The notes: a model not told the origin generated them from the sequence alone. A DNA stretch of 64,000 bases from Lithodes maja (GCA_037953745.1 JBAKBP010007902.1:1-64000), one strand, 5' to 3'; counted from the stretch's first letter, positions 42,608 through 55,800 are shown. Made by a program: numbers and translations.

Positions 42608-45600
42608 GTGGGACCACCTCCCGGAGCTGCCAACCGCGGATGGCTGCCGACCCTCCACGGCCGGAGACAAGATCAATCGACCAGTGGAGGACAACCGGAT
42701 GCCGGCCGCGGGGAGCAGTTTCGGGAGCCAAACCGTCACAACTATCCCCCCCCCCCCTGGGGGCACGGGTCCTTGGAGTGGCTTCGGTCGCGCCGGGAAT
42801 TTCCACACCTCTCACACCACACAGTTTTTCCTACACCGAGAAATGACTCTCCGGCTGTCATTTCTCGAAGACTTCTTCTAGCCGGAGACATTGAGAGCAA
42901 CCCAGGACCCACGTACGCATACATATGTCCAACTTGCTCAAAACCCATCACTTCGAGTCGCCACACTAAGGGTTCAGTTCTCTGCAATTCATGCAGGAAC
43001 TGGACCCACTTCACCTGTACAACACTTGCCTCCAAGAAACACTACACAAACACCTGGACCTGTTACTCATGCCCCTCCCTCTCCCAGTAAAATCCCTCGC
43101 CTAAAACCCGTCCACCTCTCCTCCCCAACCCACCTAGCCTTCCCATATCATCCACTCCCCCCCGTAAAACCCGTCCACCTCTCCTCCCTAACCCACCTAA
43201 CCTTCCCATACTATCCACATCCTCAACTCAACACACCATACCCCATCCTAATCCATCCCAACCCCCATCTCCTGCTCCCCAATCCCCACCCCCACCTCAC
43301 CCATCCCAACCTCCAGCCCCTCCCTCACCCCCACCCCATCCTCGTGCAGCAGCACCCAACATACATCGTGCACATAACATTAACATTCTCCAATTGAACA
43401 TAGATGGCATTAACACAAAGAAACACGAACTCTCACACTTCATCAAACACAACATACACATTGCCATCTTACAAGAAACAAAACTCCGCACATCACAAAA
43501 AACACCCACATTTCATAATTTCACCACCATCAGACAAGACCGGGCTGTCGGCGGGGGCGGTGGACTCATCACCCTGGTACACAATGAAATATCATACATA
43601 GTAACCAGTGTACAAACCAAATCCCTCCTCCCCCCAAATGATAACACAACAGAAATACAATCAATTAAAATACGCACTGGCAACAAATCCAACATAACCA
43701 TCATAAACACATACATCCCTCCCCAAACATCCCCTACAGTACCAAATGAATACAGACCACACTTACAACACATCACAAACATCCCACACATCATCCTGGG
43801 TGGTGACTTCAACGCCAAGACGTCGGCCTGGTTTGTCGACAACCCTGACACAGACAGAGGGCTGGTACTACAAAACCAAACAGATAACCTCATCATCCTT
43901 AACGACATCCATCAACATACCCATATTCCTCACCAAGCCCTCTATAACCCATCATCTCCAGACATCACCTTTTGCTCCCCAGAACTCGCCCCCACAACAT
44001 CCTGGAGGGTGGTCAGAACCTTAGGCTCTAACCACCTCCCGATCATTATCACCACCAAAACCAGACTCACCCCAGCTAGCCACAAACACACATACACCAA
44101 TTATAAAAGAGCTAACTGGGAAGCATTTACAAATGAGACCGAACAACACTTCACAACTCTAAACAGTACACCCATCACTAACATCAACAAAGCTGTACAC
44201 ATACTCAATAAAACTATCCAAAACGCTGACAAGAAACACATTCCAAGAGGTAACAGAAAAAGACACAACCCCAACTTCACACCAGAAATTCAAAACCTCA
44301 TCAGACAACGCGACACACTGAAACACTCCCCAGCACCCCACACACAAGACATCACACAACAAATTCAAGCACTCAACACCCAAACTAACAACAAAATACA
44401 AAAACAACAAAAACTAAATTGGAATAACTTCCTACAAACACTTGATCACAAAACAAACCCCAAAAAACTCTACAAAACACTAAACAGCATCACACTTTCC
44501 AACAGCAATACAACACAATCACATGCTGCAATCACAACAACAGACTATACTCCTTCATGTAAACAACAAGCAAACACTCTCATCAATCACTTCTCACATG
44601 TCAGCCACCTAAAACCTCACAAAGACAACCGACGTGTCATCCGACGTAAGAGACAATTCCCCACAGACCCTGACTATACACCCTTCACCAATCACCAGAC
44701 AAAGCATATCATCAACAATCTCAAGCACTCACCCGCCTGTGGCCTAGACAACATAAGCAACATACACCTCAGACACCTGGGACCACAAGGCATACAAACA
44801 CTCACTAACATATCAAACTACAGCTATTCACACAACACAATACCAGACATTTGGAAGCATGGTATCATCATCACATTCCCCAAACCCAACAAAGACCCCA
44901 CGCTACCCTCCTCGCACCGCCCCATTACACTCCTTTGCTCCCCCTCCAAAGTCATGGAACGCCTAGTATTACAACTAATTACACCCGACCTACCCCTAGC
45001 TCCAACACAACATGGCTTTAGGCCACTGCACTCCACAAACACTCTTCTCACAGACCTTACACAAAGAGCTTTTGACGGCATCAACTCAGCTAGACCACCA
45101 CACAGATCACTATTAGCCACACTCGACATTAGTAAAGCCTTCGATGCCATCCCACGCCACAACCTAACAAACAAAATCTACAACACAAACATGCACAACA
45201 ACACAAAAAGGTGGCTGGCCAACTTCCTAGCAGGCAGATGTGCACACGTATCTTTTGCCGGTCAGTCATCTAAAATCAGAAACTTTCCAAACGGAGTCCC
45301 ACAAGGATCCGTCCTATCGCCCGCACTCTTCAATCTGTACATGCACGATATAACTACACCCAATACTCCCCAAATAAACTTAGCCTCCTATGCAGATGAC
45401 ATAACTCTCACATGCACACACCATGACCCAAGAAGAGCAACAGATCTCCTTCAACCCTATCTCAACACACTACATGGCTGGTGCACTACAAACAGACTTA
45501 ATCTAGCCCCAGCCAAATCCACCGCAACCCTGCTCACAAGCTGGACAGGTGAACACGAATACATCCCTCAACTCACCATAAACAACACACCCCTAACACA

Positions 45601-46996
45601 CAGCCCGTAGCCTAGTAGGTAGAGCTCTCGTCTCACACACGAGGGGTCGGGGGTTCAATACCCGGCCGGGCGGAGACAAATTGGGCTTGTCTCCTTTCAT
45701 GTGTTAGCCTCAGTTCACCTAGCTGTAAATAGGTACCTGGAATAAGTGGACGACGTTGTGACGTCCCATCCGGGGTTGGCAAAAATGGTACAAGGCGAGA
45801 TGGGTATCATATGGTTCACCTAAGCTGATGGCTACCTAAGCCTTCGGGCGAGACGGTACCGTCTATAGTGAGAATGGTACCATACAGATCCACCCTAAGC
45901 CTTCGTTTCCAATGTCGCCAATTGGCTAAAATACAGACTACACACACATCCACAGCCATTCCAACAGTACATAAAACACTTAACATGCATTTCACGCAAT
46001 ACATTCCCAGTTAAGGAGGCGCGATAATAATGAGCTTAGCTCGCATTGCGTGGATTCCCCTTGACGAACAAGTAACTGAGTAACTGAGTAACATACACAC
46101 ACACCCAAAATCCTAGGAGTAACATATGATACTCATATGACATTCAAACAGCACACCACAAGCATTAAAAAGAAACTGACACCAAGACTTAACGCCCTCA
46201 GGTCACTTGCTCACACAAAATTTGGACACAACAAAGAAACTACCACCACAGTATATAAACAATACATAAGATCAGTAATGGAATACGCAAGCCCAGCCTG
46301 GGCTTCTAACCTAGCTGAAACACATCATAAGACCTTACAGACTATTCAAAACAAAGCCCTGAAGATCATTACAGGCTGCACAGCTACTACACCCACAGAT
46401 CATCTACATCAAGAAACAAAAATCCTCAAAGTCAAAGACCATCTGGACATGAGAGGCACTCAATTCCTGGCAGCAGCCTCCACGAACCAAGACCACCCAC
46501 TAAACTACATGGCAACACACCCACAGACACCAAGAAATATCAAAACAACACCCAGCACACGGTATCACACACAATTATTGTCCTCTCTCCCTCCCTGCCC
46601 ACCCCGAACCAACTTTCAGAAGACATCCATACTCATATCTCTCGCCAATCCATCCACTCACTCACAGACAACACACAGCTGCATGCACGACCTCCCGAAA
46701 TCCATCCTTCCGAATCCTCCCTCCCTCGCGAGGACAGAGTCCACCTGGCCAGGCTGAGATGCGGACACCATCCAGCTCTCCTGAGCTATCAGAAGAGACT
46801 GGATGACTCCGTTGTCGACGCCTGCCCGGGATGTAACACAGCACCCCATACCATTAAACACATCATAGAAGACTGCATTTCACACAACCACTTACGCCAA
46901 CAACACAACCTACACTCAATGAGAGCTCTGTGGGAAAGCCCGATCGTGGCCATGGCCTTCCTCAGGGACTCGGGGCTGTTCGGCCAGGCAGCTTAG
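42608..46996 (+). pseudogene. LINE polyprotein: 2A peptide, PHD-like finger, APE endonuclease, reverse transcriptase
   Basis: One frame runs from 42608 to the SINE at 45603, broken only by TAA at 43088-43090. Order: Arg/Gly-rich start, RRLLLAGDIESNPGP (42863-42910; a canonical D-I-E-x-N-P-G-P 2A motif), a PHD-like finger (CPTC, CNSC, HFTC, CYSC; 42926-43072), a Pro-rich linker, then endonuclease (LNIDGINTKKHEL, LQETKLR, GGDFNAKTSAW, GSNHLPIIITT) and RT (HSPACGLDNISNIHL, HRPITLLCSPSKVMERL, QHGFRPLHSTNTLL, LDISKAFDAIPRHN, NGVPQGSVLSPALF, YADDITL at 45389). After the SINE the frame resumes (KILGVTYDTHMTFKQH, IRSVMEYASPAW), shifts near 46740 and ends in a CPGCNTAPHTIKHIIEDC zinc motif. 2A sequences are known from some APE-type LINEs; here it would separate the N-terminus from the finger-bearing part. 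Confidence 0.85.
45603..46092 (+). mobile_element. tRNA-derived SINE inserted in the LINE
   Basis: The head GCCCGTAGCCTAGTAGGTAG has an A-box; GGTTCAATACC at 45652-45662 is the B-box, and CCGGCCGGGC resembles a tRNA 3' arm. The body contains CTGTAAATAGGTACCTGG. The tail is a repeated TAACTGAG unit (46071-46091). LINE coding text on both sides (NNTPLTH and HTHPKILGV) joins across an ACACAC-type duplication. Confidence 0.85.
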
Positions 46997-47475
46997 GGAA
47001 CAACAACAACAACAACAACCTAACAACCTTACCTAACCTAACCTAGTATATGGGTGGGGGCTGCCGCCCCCACACCCCCGCTGGTTGGGTACTGGCTGAA
47101 AAACTTATTGTTTTACAGTATACTGTATTTTAGCGTTTTTTTTTTGTTTCTCCCTTATAACACATTTCAGCTCTTAATGACATGTATAACAATGATGTAT
47201 ATGCTCTACCGGACCTATTAGGCCTAAAAAAGATTGATGGGCTGACTGTCGGTCCAAAACATCAGTATAACCGTTTAATAGATAATATAGCTAATCTATA
47301 TTATTAAATCAGTTCGTGTATTTACCTATTTGTATTTACCTATTTGTAGTTTACAGGAATTGAGCAGCGCTCGTGTTGTCCTGTCTTAGTTACTTTATAA
47401 TCAATCCATTTTACTTAAACAAGTATCGTAATGGATATTCCTAGTTCCCAGTATTTTGGACTAACATATCATAAC

Positions 47476-50400
47476 TTATGTTGCCCTATTTCCATATTTA
47501 CTTTTATCCAACCTAGATTTGAACATGTTAATGTTCCTCGCTCTCACCACCTCCTCCTCCAAGTTGTTCCAAGTCTCTATACTCCTATATGGGAAGCTGA
47601 ATTTCTTTGTGTCCTTACGACATCTGCCCTTCCTCAGCTTAAACTCGTGCCCTCTTTGTCCTTCCATTATCCCTCACGAATAGATCTTCCCTATCTACTC
47701 GTTCCAAACTTTTTACTCCCTTGAACATCGTTATTAAGTCGCCTCGTTCCCTTCTCTCTTTCAAGGTAGGCAGTTGTAGTGTCTTAAGTCTTTCCTCATA
47801 TGTCAACTCCTTCAATCTTGGGATCATCTTCGTTGCTATCCTTTGGACTTTCTCTAATTTGTTTATATGTTTTTTTCAAATGTGGTGACCATATCACTAC
47901 TGCATATTCTAATCTTGGTCTTATCATAGTCATTATCAATTTTCTTAACATTTCTTCATCCAAATAGTTAAATGCCACTCTCATATTGGTTATTATTCCA
48001 TATGCTCCTCCAATGATCATGTTAATATGCTTCTCCGGGGATAGATCATCTTGTATTATCACTCCAAGGTCCTTCTCATGCCGTGTTTTGCCGATTATTT
48101 CAATTCCTAATTTGTACTCCCAGCTTGGCCTTATCTCACTTGTTCCCACTTCCAAAACATGACACTTTTCTGCATTGAAACTCATTTTCCAGGTTTGGCT
48201 CCATCTGTGCAACTCATCTAGGTCCTTTTGAAGATCCTGACAACTTTCTATACAGGTGACATTCTTCATGATCTTAGCGTCATCCGCAAACATATTTATA
48301 TGACTATTCAAGTTTTCTGGCATGTCGTTTACATAAAGTAGGAACATTATCGGACCCAACACTGATCCCTGTGGTACTCCGCTCGTCACACTCCTCCACT
48401 GTGAATATTCGTCTCGTATCGTGGTCCTCATTTCTCTTCCTATTAAAAAGTTTTCCATCCATTTTAACATCCTACCATGTACACCTCCAACAACCTGCAA
48501 TTTCCACAATAACCTTTTGTGAGGCACCCTGTCAAAGGCCTTTTTCAGGTCCAGGTAAACACAGTCAACCCATCCCTCTCTCTCCTGTGTAACATCTACA
48601 ACTCTGCTATAAAAGCTTAATAAATTAGATACACAAGATCTCCCTTCCCTGAATCCAAACTGTTTCTCGCTATGCACCCCCTGTCCCTCAATGAAGTGTG
48701 TCCACTTTTTCCTTATAATTTTCTCACAAATTTTACAAACAATGCTGGTGAGGGACACCGGTCTGTAGTTAAGCGGATTTTCTCTGTCTCCTCCTTTGTA
48801 AATTGGTACTATGTTAGCTCTCTTCCATTCCACTGGCAGGTCTCCCTCATTCAGTGAAGATTTGATGATTTCATAGATTGGTTCCACTAACTCTTCCGCA
48901 CATTCTTTGAGGATCCATCCAGCCACTCCATCTGGTCCCATTGATTTCCTCACGTCCAAATCCTGCATCAATTTCAGCACTTCACTTTTTGTCACTTTCA
49001 TTTCAGGCATCTGTGGTGTTCTCATTTCTCTATTAGGTTCTATAAACTCCTCCTCTTTTACAAACACTGACTGAAGCTTTTCATTCATAACTTCACACAA
49101 TTCTTTATCTTTCTCATAGCTGTTTGTTCCAACTCTTAGTCTGACAATACCTTCTTTTGTTTTTATTTTTCCATTTACAAATCTATAAAATAGTTTTGGC
49201 TCATTTTTGCACTTCTCTACAATATTCCTTTCATATTTATATTGTTCCTCGCGTCGTATCTATACGTATTCATTTCTTTTCTCCTTGTACTTATTCCAGT
49301 TATTTTCACTATGTCTCTTCCGTGCTATATTCCAGGCTCGGTTTCTTCTATCCTGTGCCTTACTACATCTTATATTGAACCATTCTTTTTCCTTCTTTAC
49401 CCCTGATTGGAACCTTGGGACATCTTTATGTATCCCTTCTTCATATACTTTTAGGAAAAGTCTATATTTGTCTTGAACCATTTCCAGGCTTTCTAGTTCC
49501 TTCCAATTTATACTTTGGAAATAATGTTTCAATGATTTAAAATCAGTTTTAGCATAATTGTATCTATTTATTTTATGTCCTTCATTTCTCTCCTCATTTT
49601 TCCCCAAATCCATCTCCATTTCTAATATCTTGTGATCACTTTTTCCCAAGGGACAACGATAATTTATCTTTCTAACATCATGTGGATCACTGGTGAAGAC
49701 TAGGTCTAGCCTGGATGGTTCATCCATCCCTCTGATTCGTGTGTTTTCTCTAACATGTTGTGTTAACATGTTTTCTGTTACTAGATTCAATAATTTACTG
49801 CCCCAAGATTCATTATTATTTCCCGCATCTAACCCTTCCCAATTGACTTCCTTACAATTGAAATCACCTGTTAATAATAATTTATTTCTCCTATTAAAAA
49901 GTATTTTTAGTGCATCTAGAGATTCCGTGATTAGTTGATCATATTTATCCCGCTTCCATGCTCTAGTTTGTGGTGGTATATAAGCCACTGCTATATCAGT
50001 TGCTTTGTTGTCCTTGTCTTTTATTGTCACTGCTATAATTTCTGATCTATTATTGCCTAGGTTAATCTCACTTGCTTCTATATTTTTGTCAGTCATTATT
50101 AACACTCCACCGCCCACTTTTCCTTCTCTATCTTTTCTCCACACATTGTACCCTTCCCATCCCAACACTCCCAATTCAGTACCACCTCTCAACTTTGTTT
50201 CTGCTAAGCACATAATATGTGGTTTATATTTCTCAATATAGTCATTCAATTCTAATTTCTTAGACAGCAAGCCATCCACATTACTATACATCAGCTTCAT
50301 CTCCCCCCTTCTTACACCTTTCTTTTTTTCTCTATCCCTAATATTCCCAGACTCTACTCCCCCCCCGCTTCCACTCCACCTTCTCTCCCTTGCTCCCCCG

Positions 50401-50588
50401 TGCTCTCCACCTGCCCTGTTCCTCTCACTTGTTCCTGGTTTACACCAGTCTCTCCCTCCTGTCCTTCGGTACTGGTACTCGCTTCCCCTGTCCGACCGTT
50501 CATCCCTAAGTTCTCTGTTTGCCCCTCCGTCTTCCTCTGTGGGCTTTTGATGAACCATTTCCTCTTCTTCGTTCCTACCAGTCTCCAA
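47476..50588 (-). pseudogene. LINE ORF2: APE endonuclease and reverse transcriptase, broken
   Basis: After a charged leader, the endonuclease begins MKLMYSNVDGLLSKKLEL, with CLAETKLRGG, GGGVLIMTD, AYIPPQTRAW, LTGDFNCKEVNWEG and GKSDHKILEMEMD. RT blocks: VRKSMGPDGVAGWILKE, NYRPVSLTSIVCKICEK, QFGFREGRSCVSNLL, VYLDLKKAFDRVPHKRL, SGVPQGSVLGPIMFLLY and MFADDAKIM (plus 48279-48290). Endonuclease and RT are in one frame separated by TAG at 49260-49262. Frameshifts near 47870 (in a T run) and near 47650 split the C-terminus, which still reads RLKTLQLPTLKERRERGDLI and SIETWNNLEEEVVRARN. This is CR1-like domain order. Confidence 0.85.
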
Positions 50589-50655
50589 TAAAAAAAATCC
50601 ACTTCTTGTTCTGTTCTTTTGGCATTCAATTCCTTCACCTCATCCCTCAAACTTT

Positions 50656-51205
50656 TCATTTGTTTCTTTCATCTAAGTCCAAGTCTTTTTCGATGTAAAT
50701 ATGCTTCAGACAATCCTTATCTTTCAACCTCCATTTATTATTCATGATTTCCTCTACTATTCCTACTGTGTGAAACTGCACTTTCATTGGCCTAGACAGG
50801 CTAGACTCTTGTTTATATTTTCCAATTCTATGCATGTCTTCAATTTCATTCTCCCACACCCTCGTCCACTACCTGTAGAATCTCCCTCACTCGGTCTCTC
50901 TCTATCCTACTTCTCTCCTCTCTCTTTACATTGTGTTTCTCCTTATCTCCTCTTATCACAATACATTTCTTTCTTCCAGCAGTCTCCCTCACTAGATTTT
51001 CCTTCTGTCTAATTACCTTAACTACATCCTTTTCAAAGTTACCTCCCTGCCTATGTATCTGTTGCTCCTTTACTATCTCCGAAAATTTCAAATTCCTTAC
51101 CTCCTCGTTCTTTTGAAATTCATCCTTCTTTAATTCAACATCCTTCATATCTTTCTTCATCCTGTCCATTTCTTCCTGCATTTCGCTAATACAAACCCTT
51201 AACAC
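50656..51205 (-). pseudogene. LINE ORF1 remnant (coiled coil plus RNA-binding segment)
   Basis: Two minus-strand frames meet near 50855. The first (to 50846) is highly charged with heptads (EMQEEMDRMKKDMKDVELKK) and likely coiled coil. The second (MWENEIEDMHRIGKYKQES, then RPMKVQFHTVGIVEEIM and IEKDLDLDERNK) resembles the C-terminal half of ORF1 proteins. The join VDEGVWENEIEDMHRIG implies a 1-base frameshift. The N-terminus is missing. Confidence 0.65.
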
Positions 51206-51216
51206 GTAATTCTCAT

Positions 51217-51673
51217 CCTAGGTACCTTGCGGAGCTGCTCAGGCGCCCACCGGCACACCATGGTGTAGTTGTGCGTCATGACAATGACCCTTTTCGTCTT
51301 GATGAACCAAGGGCTTTCCAGCAGTCTTCTTTCTTTGAGAGGTCATTCTCCTACATGGCTCCGAGGTTGTATAACAGGTTGCCGCTGTCCATGAGACAAC
51401 TGAGTTCTGTTGAATGCTTCAAGAGACAACTTAAGACTTTTCTCTTTGAGAGAAGCTATGATCTTGAGAGAGGTGTCATGACAGATGGCTATAGAGTTTA
51501 GGCTATTTTGCCACTGCTAGTGATTGTTAAATGTGTGTTGTATATAAGCCTTCTTTTGATGCATTGATTTTTGTTCTTTTTTCTTTCTCTTTTCGAGCGC
51601 TAGTGAATTCTTCGGAAAAATTGGCGCTTATGAGAAATAAGTAACATGCTTATTATTATTATTATTATTATTA
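51217..51673 (+). mobile_element. L2-like LINE 3' fragment
   Basis: Matches the reverse complement of 30080-30510 almost exactly. It contains the last 92 codons of the RT ORF (RRPPAHHGVVVRHDNDPFR ... MTDGYRV, ending 51501), the 3' UTR and the (ATT)n tail at 51650-51673. Heavily 5'-truncated; it abuts the CR1-like LINE. Confidence 0.9.
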
Positions 51674-52018
51674 TCCTTCAAAATACCAATTTGGTTTGCC
51701 ATTCGTTTTTCTCTTCGTTCATGTGTCTGTTTGTCTGTGTGTTCTTAATAGGCGGCCGCAGTTTTGGACCTGGGGAGCTGAAACTTTGCATGTGGGTGTC
51801 AATTGACCTGGGTCAGGTCATAAAGGGGCGAGGCCACAATCGGAGGTCGTTTCGAGGCCGAAATTGAAAAAAAATTCCGTTTGGGGCAGAAGGAGGCCTC
51901 CGATCGAAAAGGTGTATGGAACGAAAGTTGTTCGCAGCCCCCCAAAATGGGGGTACGGATAAGTTCAGATCGAAAATCGGAGGTCATTTAGCGGCCGAAA
52001 TCGAGGTCGCCGTTTAAC

Positions 52019-52496
52019 CCTTCAAACTCGGATGGTACACGTGTGTACCATTATGTTTTGCCCCCAGGAACCCGGGTGGTACTACATTGTACCAGTGGTT
52101 GAAAGCCTGTGAGCTTCGTGTGCGAGGCGTCGGTCCGACGCATGTAAACAACAGCCGGCTGGACCGACGCTCCGCATCTCCGGCCACAAGAAGGAGAGCG
52201 TCGCTTGTTTGTGTGTGCCTGTATGTTGTTGTTAAGTATCGAAAAGTGGTGTAAAGTGGCTGTTTTGGCCATAAAGTTATCTCCAATGAAATCATCATCA
52301 CAGCTCAACCAGTTGACTTAGAGAGCTCTACTTAATGCCATTCTACAGGTAAATAACACAGCTACGCTTGGGGATGCGCGGGAATGCGGGAAGCAGTCTG
52401 ATTAACGAATATACGGTAGCCTAGCCTAGACGTTTTTCGGCCAAAACAACCGGATTTCGAGGAATATATATATAATACATAGCCGGGGCTGGAGGG
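52019..52496. mobile_element. piggyBac MITE, 478 bp
   Basis: TTAA at 52015-52018 and 52497-52500. Body nearly identical to 63289-63773, but the left terminal module is GGATGGTACACGTGTGTACC and GGTGGTACTACATTGTACC in place of the CTCTTGAACGCCC pair. The right end inward is CCCTCCAGCCCCGGCTATG. Confidence 0.9.
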
Positions 52497-52809
52497 TTAA
52501 TGAGGCACAGGGAGGTCGAGGCCGGTGATTATGGTAGTACAGTAAAAGTCCGTTAATCCGACGACCGATGATTCGAATCTCCCAATAGTCCGAATTTTTC
52601 AATTTGAGGCCAAATCCGAATTCACCCGATGGTCCGAATTTCAAGAAGTTGGTCCGAATTTCAAGAAGTCCCAAAGTCCCCTTTTTGAGGCATTAGGCCA
52701 CTCAAATGACACATAATGGAGCACACACATATCATATGTTCATGAATTCACTTTAAAAGTTTACCATTGTCATTGTAGCCTATTACCTACTTCAAAACAT
52801 TCAGATTAA

Positions 52810-55800
52810 CCCTCCAGCCCCGGGGGCTATAGCTTATGACTGTACTCCTGTACCGGGGGTTTTGAGGATTTTTTACCTATGTTAACTACTCTGTAAAAGA
52901 ATGAATATTGCATGTAATGTTGTGAATAAAAAAAAATAATGTTCCACAAACCTTCCTCTGTCGAATGGCGTTTAGTAGAGGTCTCTAGCCCCTCTGGTTG
53001 CATAATGGTGAGCGCGGGAAGACGAGTGCTTTTTTATGCGGGAATTTCCTCACGCGTCCGAAAGCGTCGGCCCGCCCTGGCTACGACGCACCTAGCCGCT
53101 CGCCGCGCCAAAGTATTTATCTCCCTTAGACGATTTTAGTGTTTGATATTGAGAATGTGATGTTTGTTTTGATATTTTCTAGTTATTTTGAGGCCAATTA
53201 TATAAATATGTTTATTAGGGTATCAATTTCACTGATATTGGTAATTTTCACTCGATACCGTACATTTTATTAGTAATTGAGGTAGGTTATTGTTGTATTA
53301 GGCACTTATTATTCGTTATCACAGGTGTTTATTATACTTTGGCCATCAAATCTTAGGTCTTGTGTCACTTTCACTTTGACAAATATGCTTTAGAGAGTGT
53401 CACTGTCACTGATAATGCTCATTTTCACTCGATACCGTACATTTTATTAGTAATTGAGGTAGGTTATTGTTGTATTAGGCACTGATTATTCGTTATCACA
53501 GGTGTTTATTATACTTTGGCCATCAAATCTTAGGTCTTGTGTCACTTTCACTTTGACAAATATGCTTTAGAGAGTGTCACTGTCACTGATAATGCTCATT
53601 TTCACTCGATACCGTACATTTTATTAGTAATTGAGGTAGGTTATTGTTGTATTAGGCACTGATTATTCATTATCACAGGTGTTTATTATACTTTGGCCAT
53701 CAAATCTTAGGTCTTGTGTCACTTTCACTTAGTTATATGATTTGTAAACGTTTTATATACAATTTATTGTGTCTTTTTTCACTGATTTATATATTTCTAT
53801 AGGTTCTAATCATATGAATGTCACTTGGTATATACATATGTGTCACTTTCACATATTATTATGGTGGAATTGTATTTGTATCAATTTTCTCATAATACTT
53901 GACCTTTTTATTATAATACATTGGTTTTCTTCCACTTTTTGCCTATATATAATTATAGTGTACATATTGTCATTTTATTTGGCAATTTCAGTATGATTAT
54001 TAGAACTCCTGCTTGGTGTGGTAAGCAGCGAAGCACCCTACAGCACAGAGTGCCACCTTGCACTCCACACACTCCGTGGTTGACTTTTTACCTGGGTGCG
54101 GCCTCACCCTGCTGTGGTAGCAGACATGGCACCGCTTCTGATTTGTTCTTCCTGCTGCATTCTGAGGAAAGTAACCAAGCTGGTGCCTAAGCAGGTATGG
54201 AGCAGACTGCAAGCGGTCGATAACGGCGGGCCCAGGATGTGCCACTGCCCTCTGTGGCGTAGCATACTTCTCCAGGAGCCCCGTCAACACCTGCTTTTGG
54301 AACCTCCGCAGGCTATTGAACTTCAGGGGTGGGTTCTCATTCCGAAGCCTGTATATATTATAGGCATTCAGAATTGACATGTCCACCATATGCAGAAAGA
54401 ACTTTTTGTACCATCTGCACGAGGTACGCAGGCAGTCAATGAAGCCTATCTGCATGTCGGACTTGTCCACCAGCCTCATGTTGACATTGTAGTCCAGGAC
54501 AGTATCGGGCTTGGTCACCCTGGCCTGGGTGCGGCGATCCACCTTGCCAGTCTCCACCATTTCCCCCTTGTGGATGGTGGTCAGGAGGTTGACCTTCCGC
54601 TGGTCGTGCCAGTGGATAGCCAGAATGGGCCCCGACTTCTTCCTGAAGACATCACCTTTTTTGGTCTTTGCAGGGAAAGTTGGCATGCCCTTCCTTTTCC
54701 CTCGTACTGTGCCTACAGTCCCTGTCTTGCGCTCATGCAGGTACTGTGAGAGAGTGGGGGACGTGTAATAGTTGTCCGTGTAGAGGACGTGATTCTTATG
54801 GAAGTAGCGGTCCATCATGGCTTGCACCACTGCTCCGCCAAATCCAATGAGGGGGTCCACAAGCACGTCCCCTTCCTTCCCGCTGTACACCAGGAAGTCC
54901 AGGACATAGCCAGTTGTGCAGTCGCACAGCACAAAGAATTTTATGCCAAAGCGATGTCTTTTGGAGGGGATGTACTGCCGGAAGCTGAGTTTTCCCCGGA
55001 ACAGCACAAGAGACTCGTCAATGACGACCTTGCGGAAGGGCTTGAAGTAGGAGGTGAAGCGGTCTCGCATCATCTCATACAACGTCCTAATCTTCCACAG
55101 CTTGTCTGGGCGGTGGACGTCGGTGTTGGTGACAAGATGGAGCGCTGCGAGGATATCAAGGTACCGGTCGCGAGCCATATATTTCCCGAAGGCAGGGGTT
55201 GAAATCAGATCATTGGTGATCCAATAGTCAGGCAACCTATGCTTCCTGACATGAGGCATTAGCATGGTGAGTGCCAGGAACACCATGAATTCTTGAGGAG
55301 TCACTGGGGTCCACTTCCTCATATGGCCCTTGGTCACCTTGCCCAAAAAGTGTACCTGGAATTGGTGCTGCTTGTTTGTCTCTTTGACAACATAGCCTAC
55401 CACCTCCTCATCAAAGAATGCCTCAAATAGTTGGTGTGGTGGAGCATTGGGGCCTGCAGGAAAATTGGGGGTAATGCCTGAACCCTCCAGTGCCTCATCA
55501 AAAGGTGGCACATCAGGGTTGTATCCATCCCCATCAACTACGTCCTGCCATTGAAAAACGTAGAATGGGTCTTGTCTACGCTGACGAGGAGCTCCAACTG
55601 GTAGCCCAGTACGCCCACGGCCAACTCGGGAGGCGCGCGCCCTAGGGCGGCGGCGAGGGCGTCGGTCAGGGCGGCGGCCAGGGCGGCGGGCAGAAAGACG
55701 GGCAGCACGAAGCCGGGCCAAGCGGGTGGGTCGAGGGTCGTCGATGTCCATATAGTCATCGTCATCGTCAGAGTGGTCATCTTGCCCTGACGGTGGACCT

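Larger units (their letters stand above)
42605..47018 (+). mobile_element. LINE with 2A-like peptide and PHD-type finger
   Basis: Flanked by CCTAACAACC at 42595-42604 and 47019-47028. The 3' end GGGGCTGTTCGGCCAGGCAG then (AAC)n equals the 3' end of the CAA-tailed repeats. A tRNA-derived SINE interrupts it at 45603-46092. It may be 5'-truncated, because no ATG precedes the 2A motif in frame. Confidence 0.85.
47317..51216 (-). mobile_element. CR1-like LINE, nearly full length
   Basis: Minus strand. The 3' tail consists of AAATAGGTAAATAC repeats (plus 47330-47360 as GTATTTACCTATTT twice). ORF1 remnants are at 50656-51205 and ORF2 at 47476-50588. The 5' side ends abruptly at the L2 fragment at 51217. 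Confidence 0.8.

Noticed and set aside
45603..45680. Functional tRNA gene
   Set aside because: A and B boxes are present, but the arms do not form a full cloverleaf and the sequence continues into a SINE body with a repeated tail inside a LINE.
53769..53996. Small frames (about 75 residues) in the piggyBac 3' regions at 40864-41091 and 53769-53996
   Set aside because: They lie in AT-rich sequence rich in GTGAAAGTGAC words; similarity between copies reflects element homology, not coding constraint.
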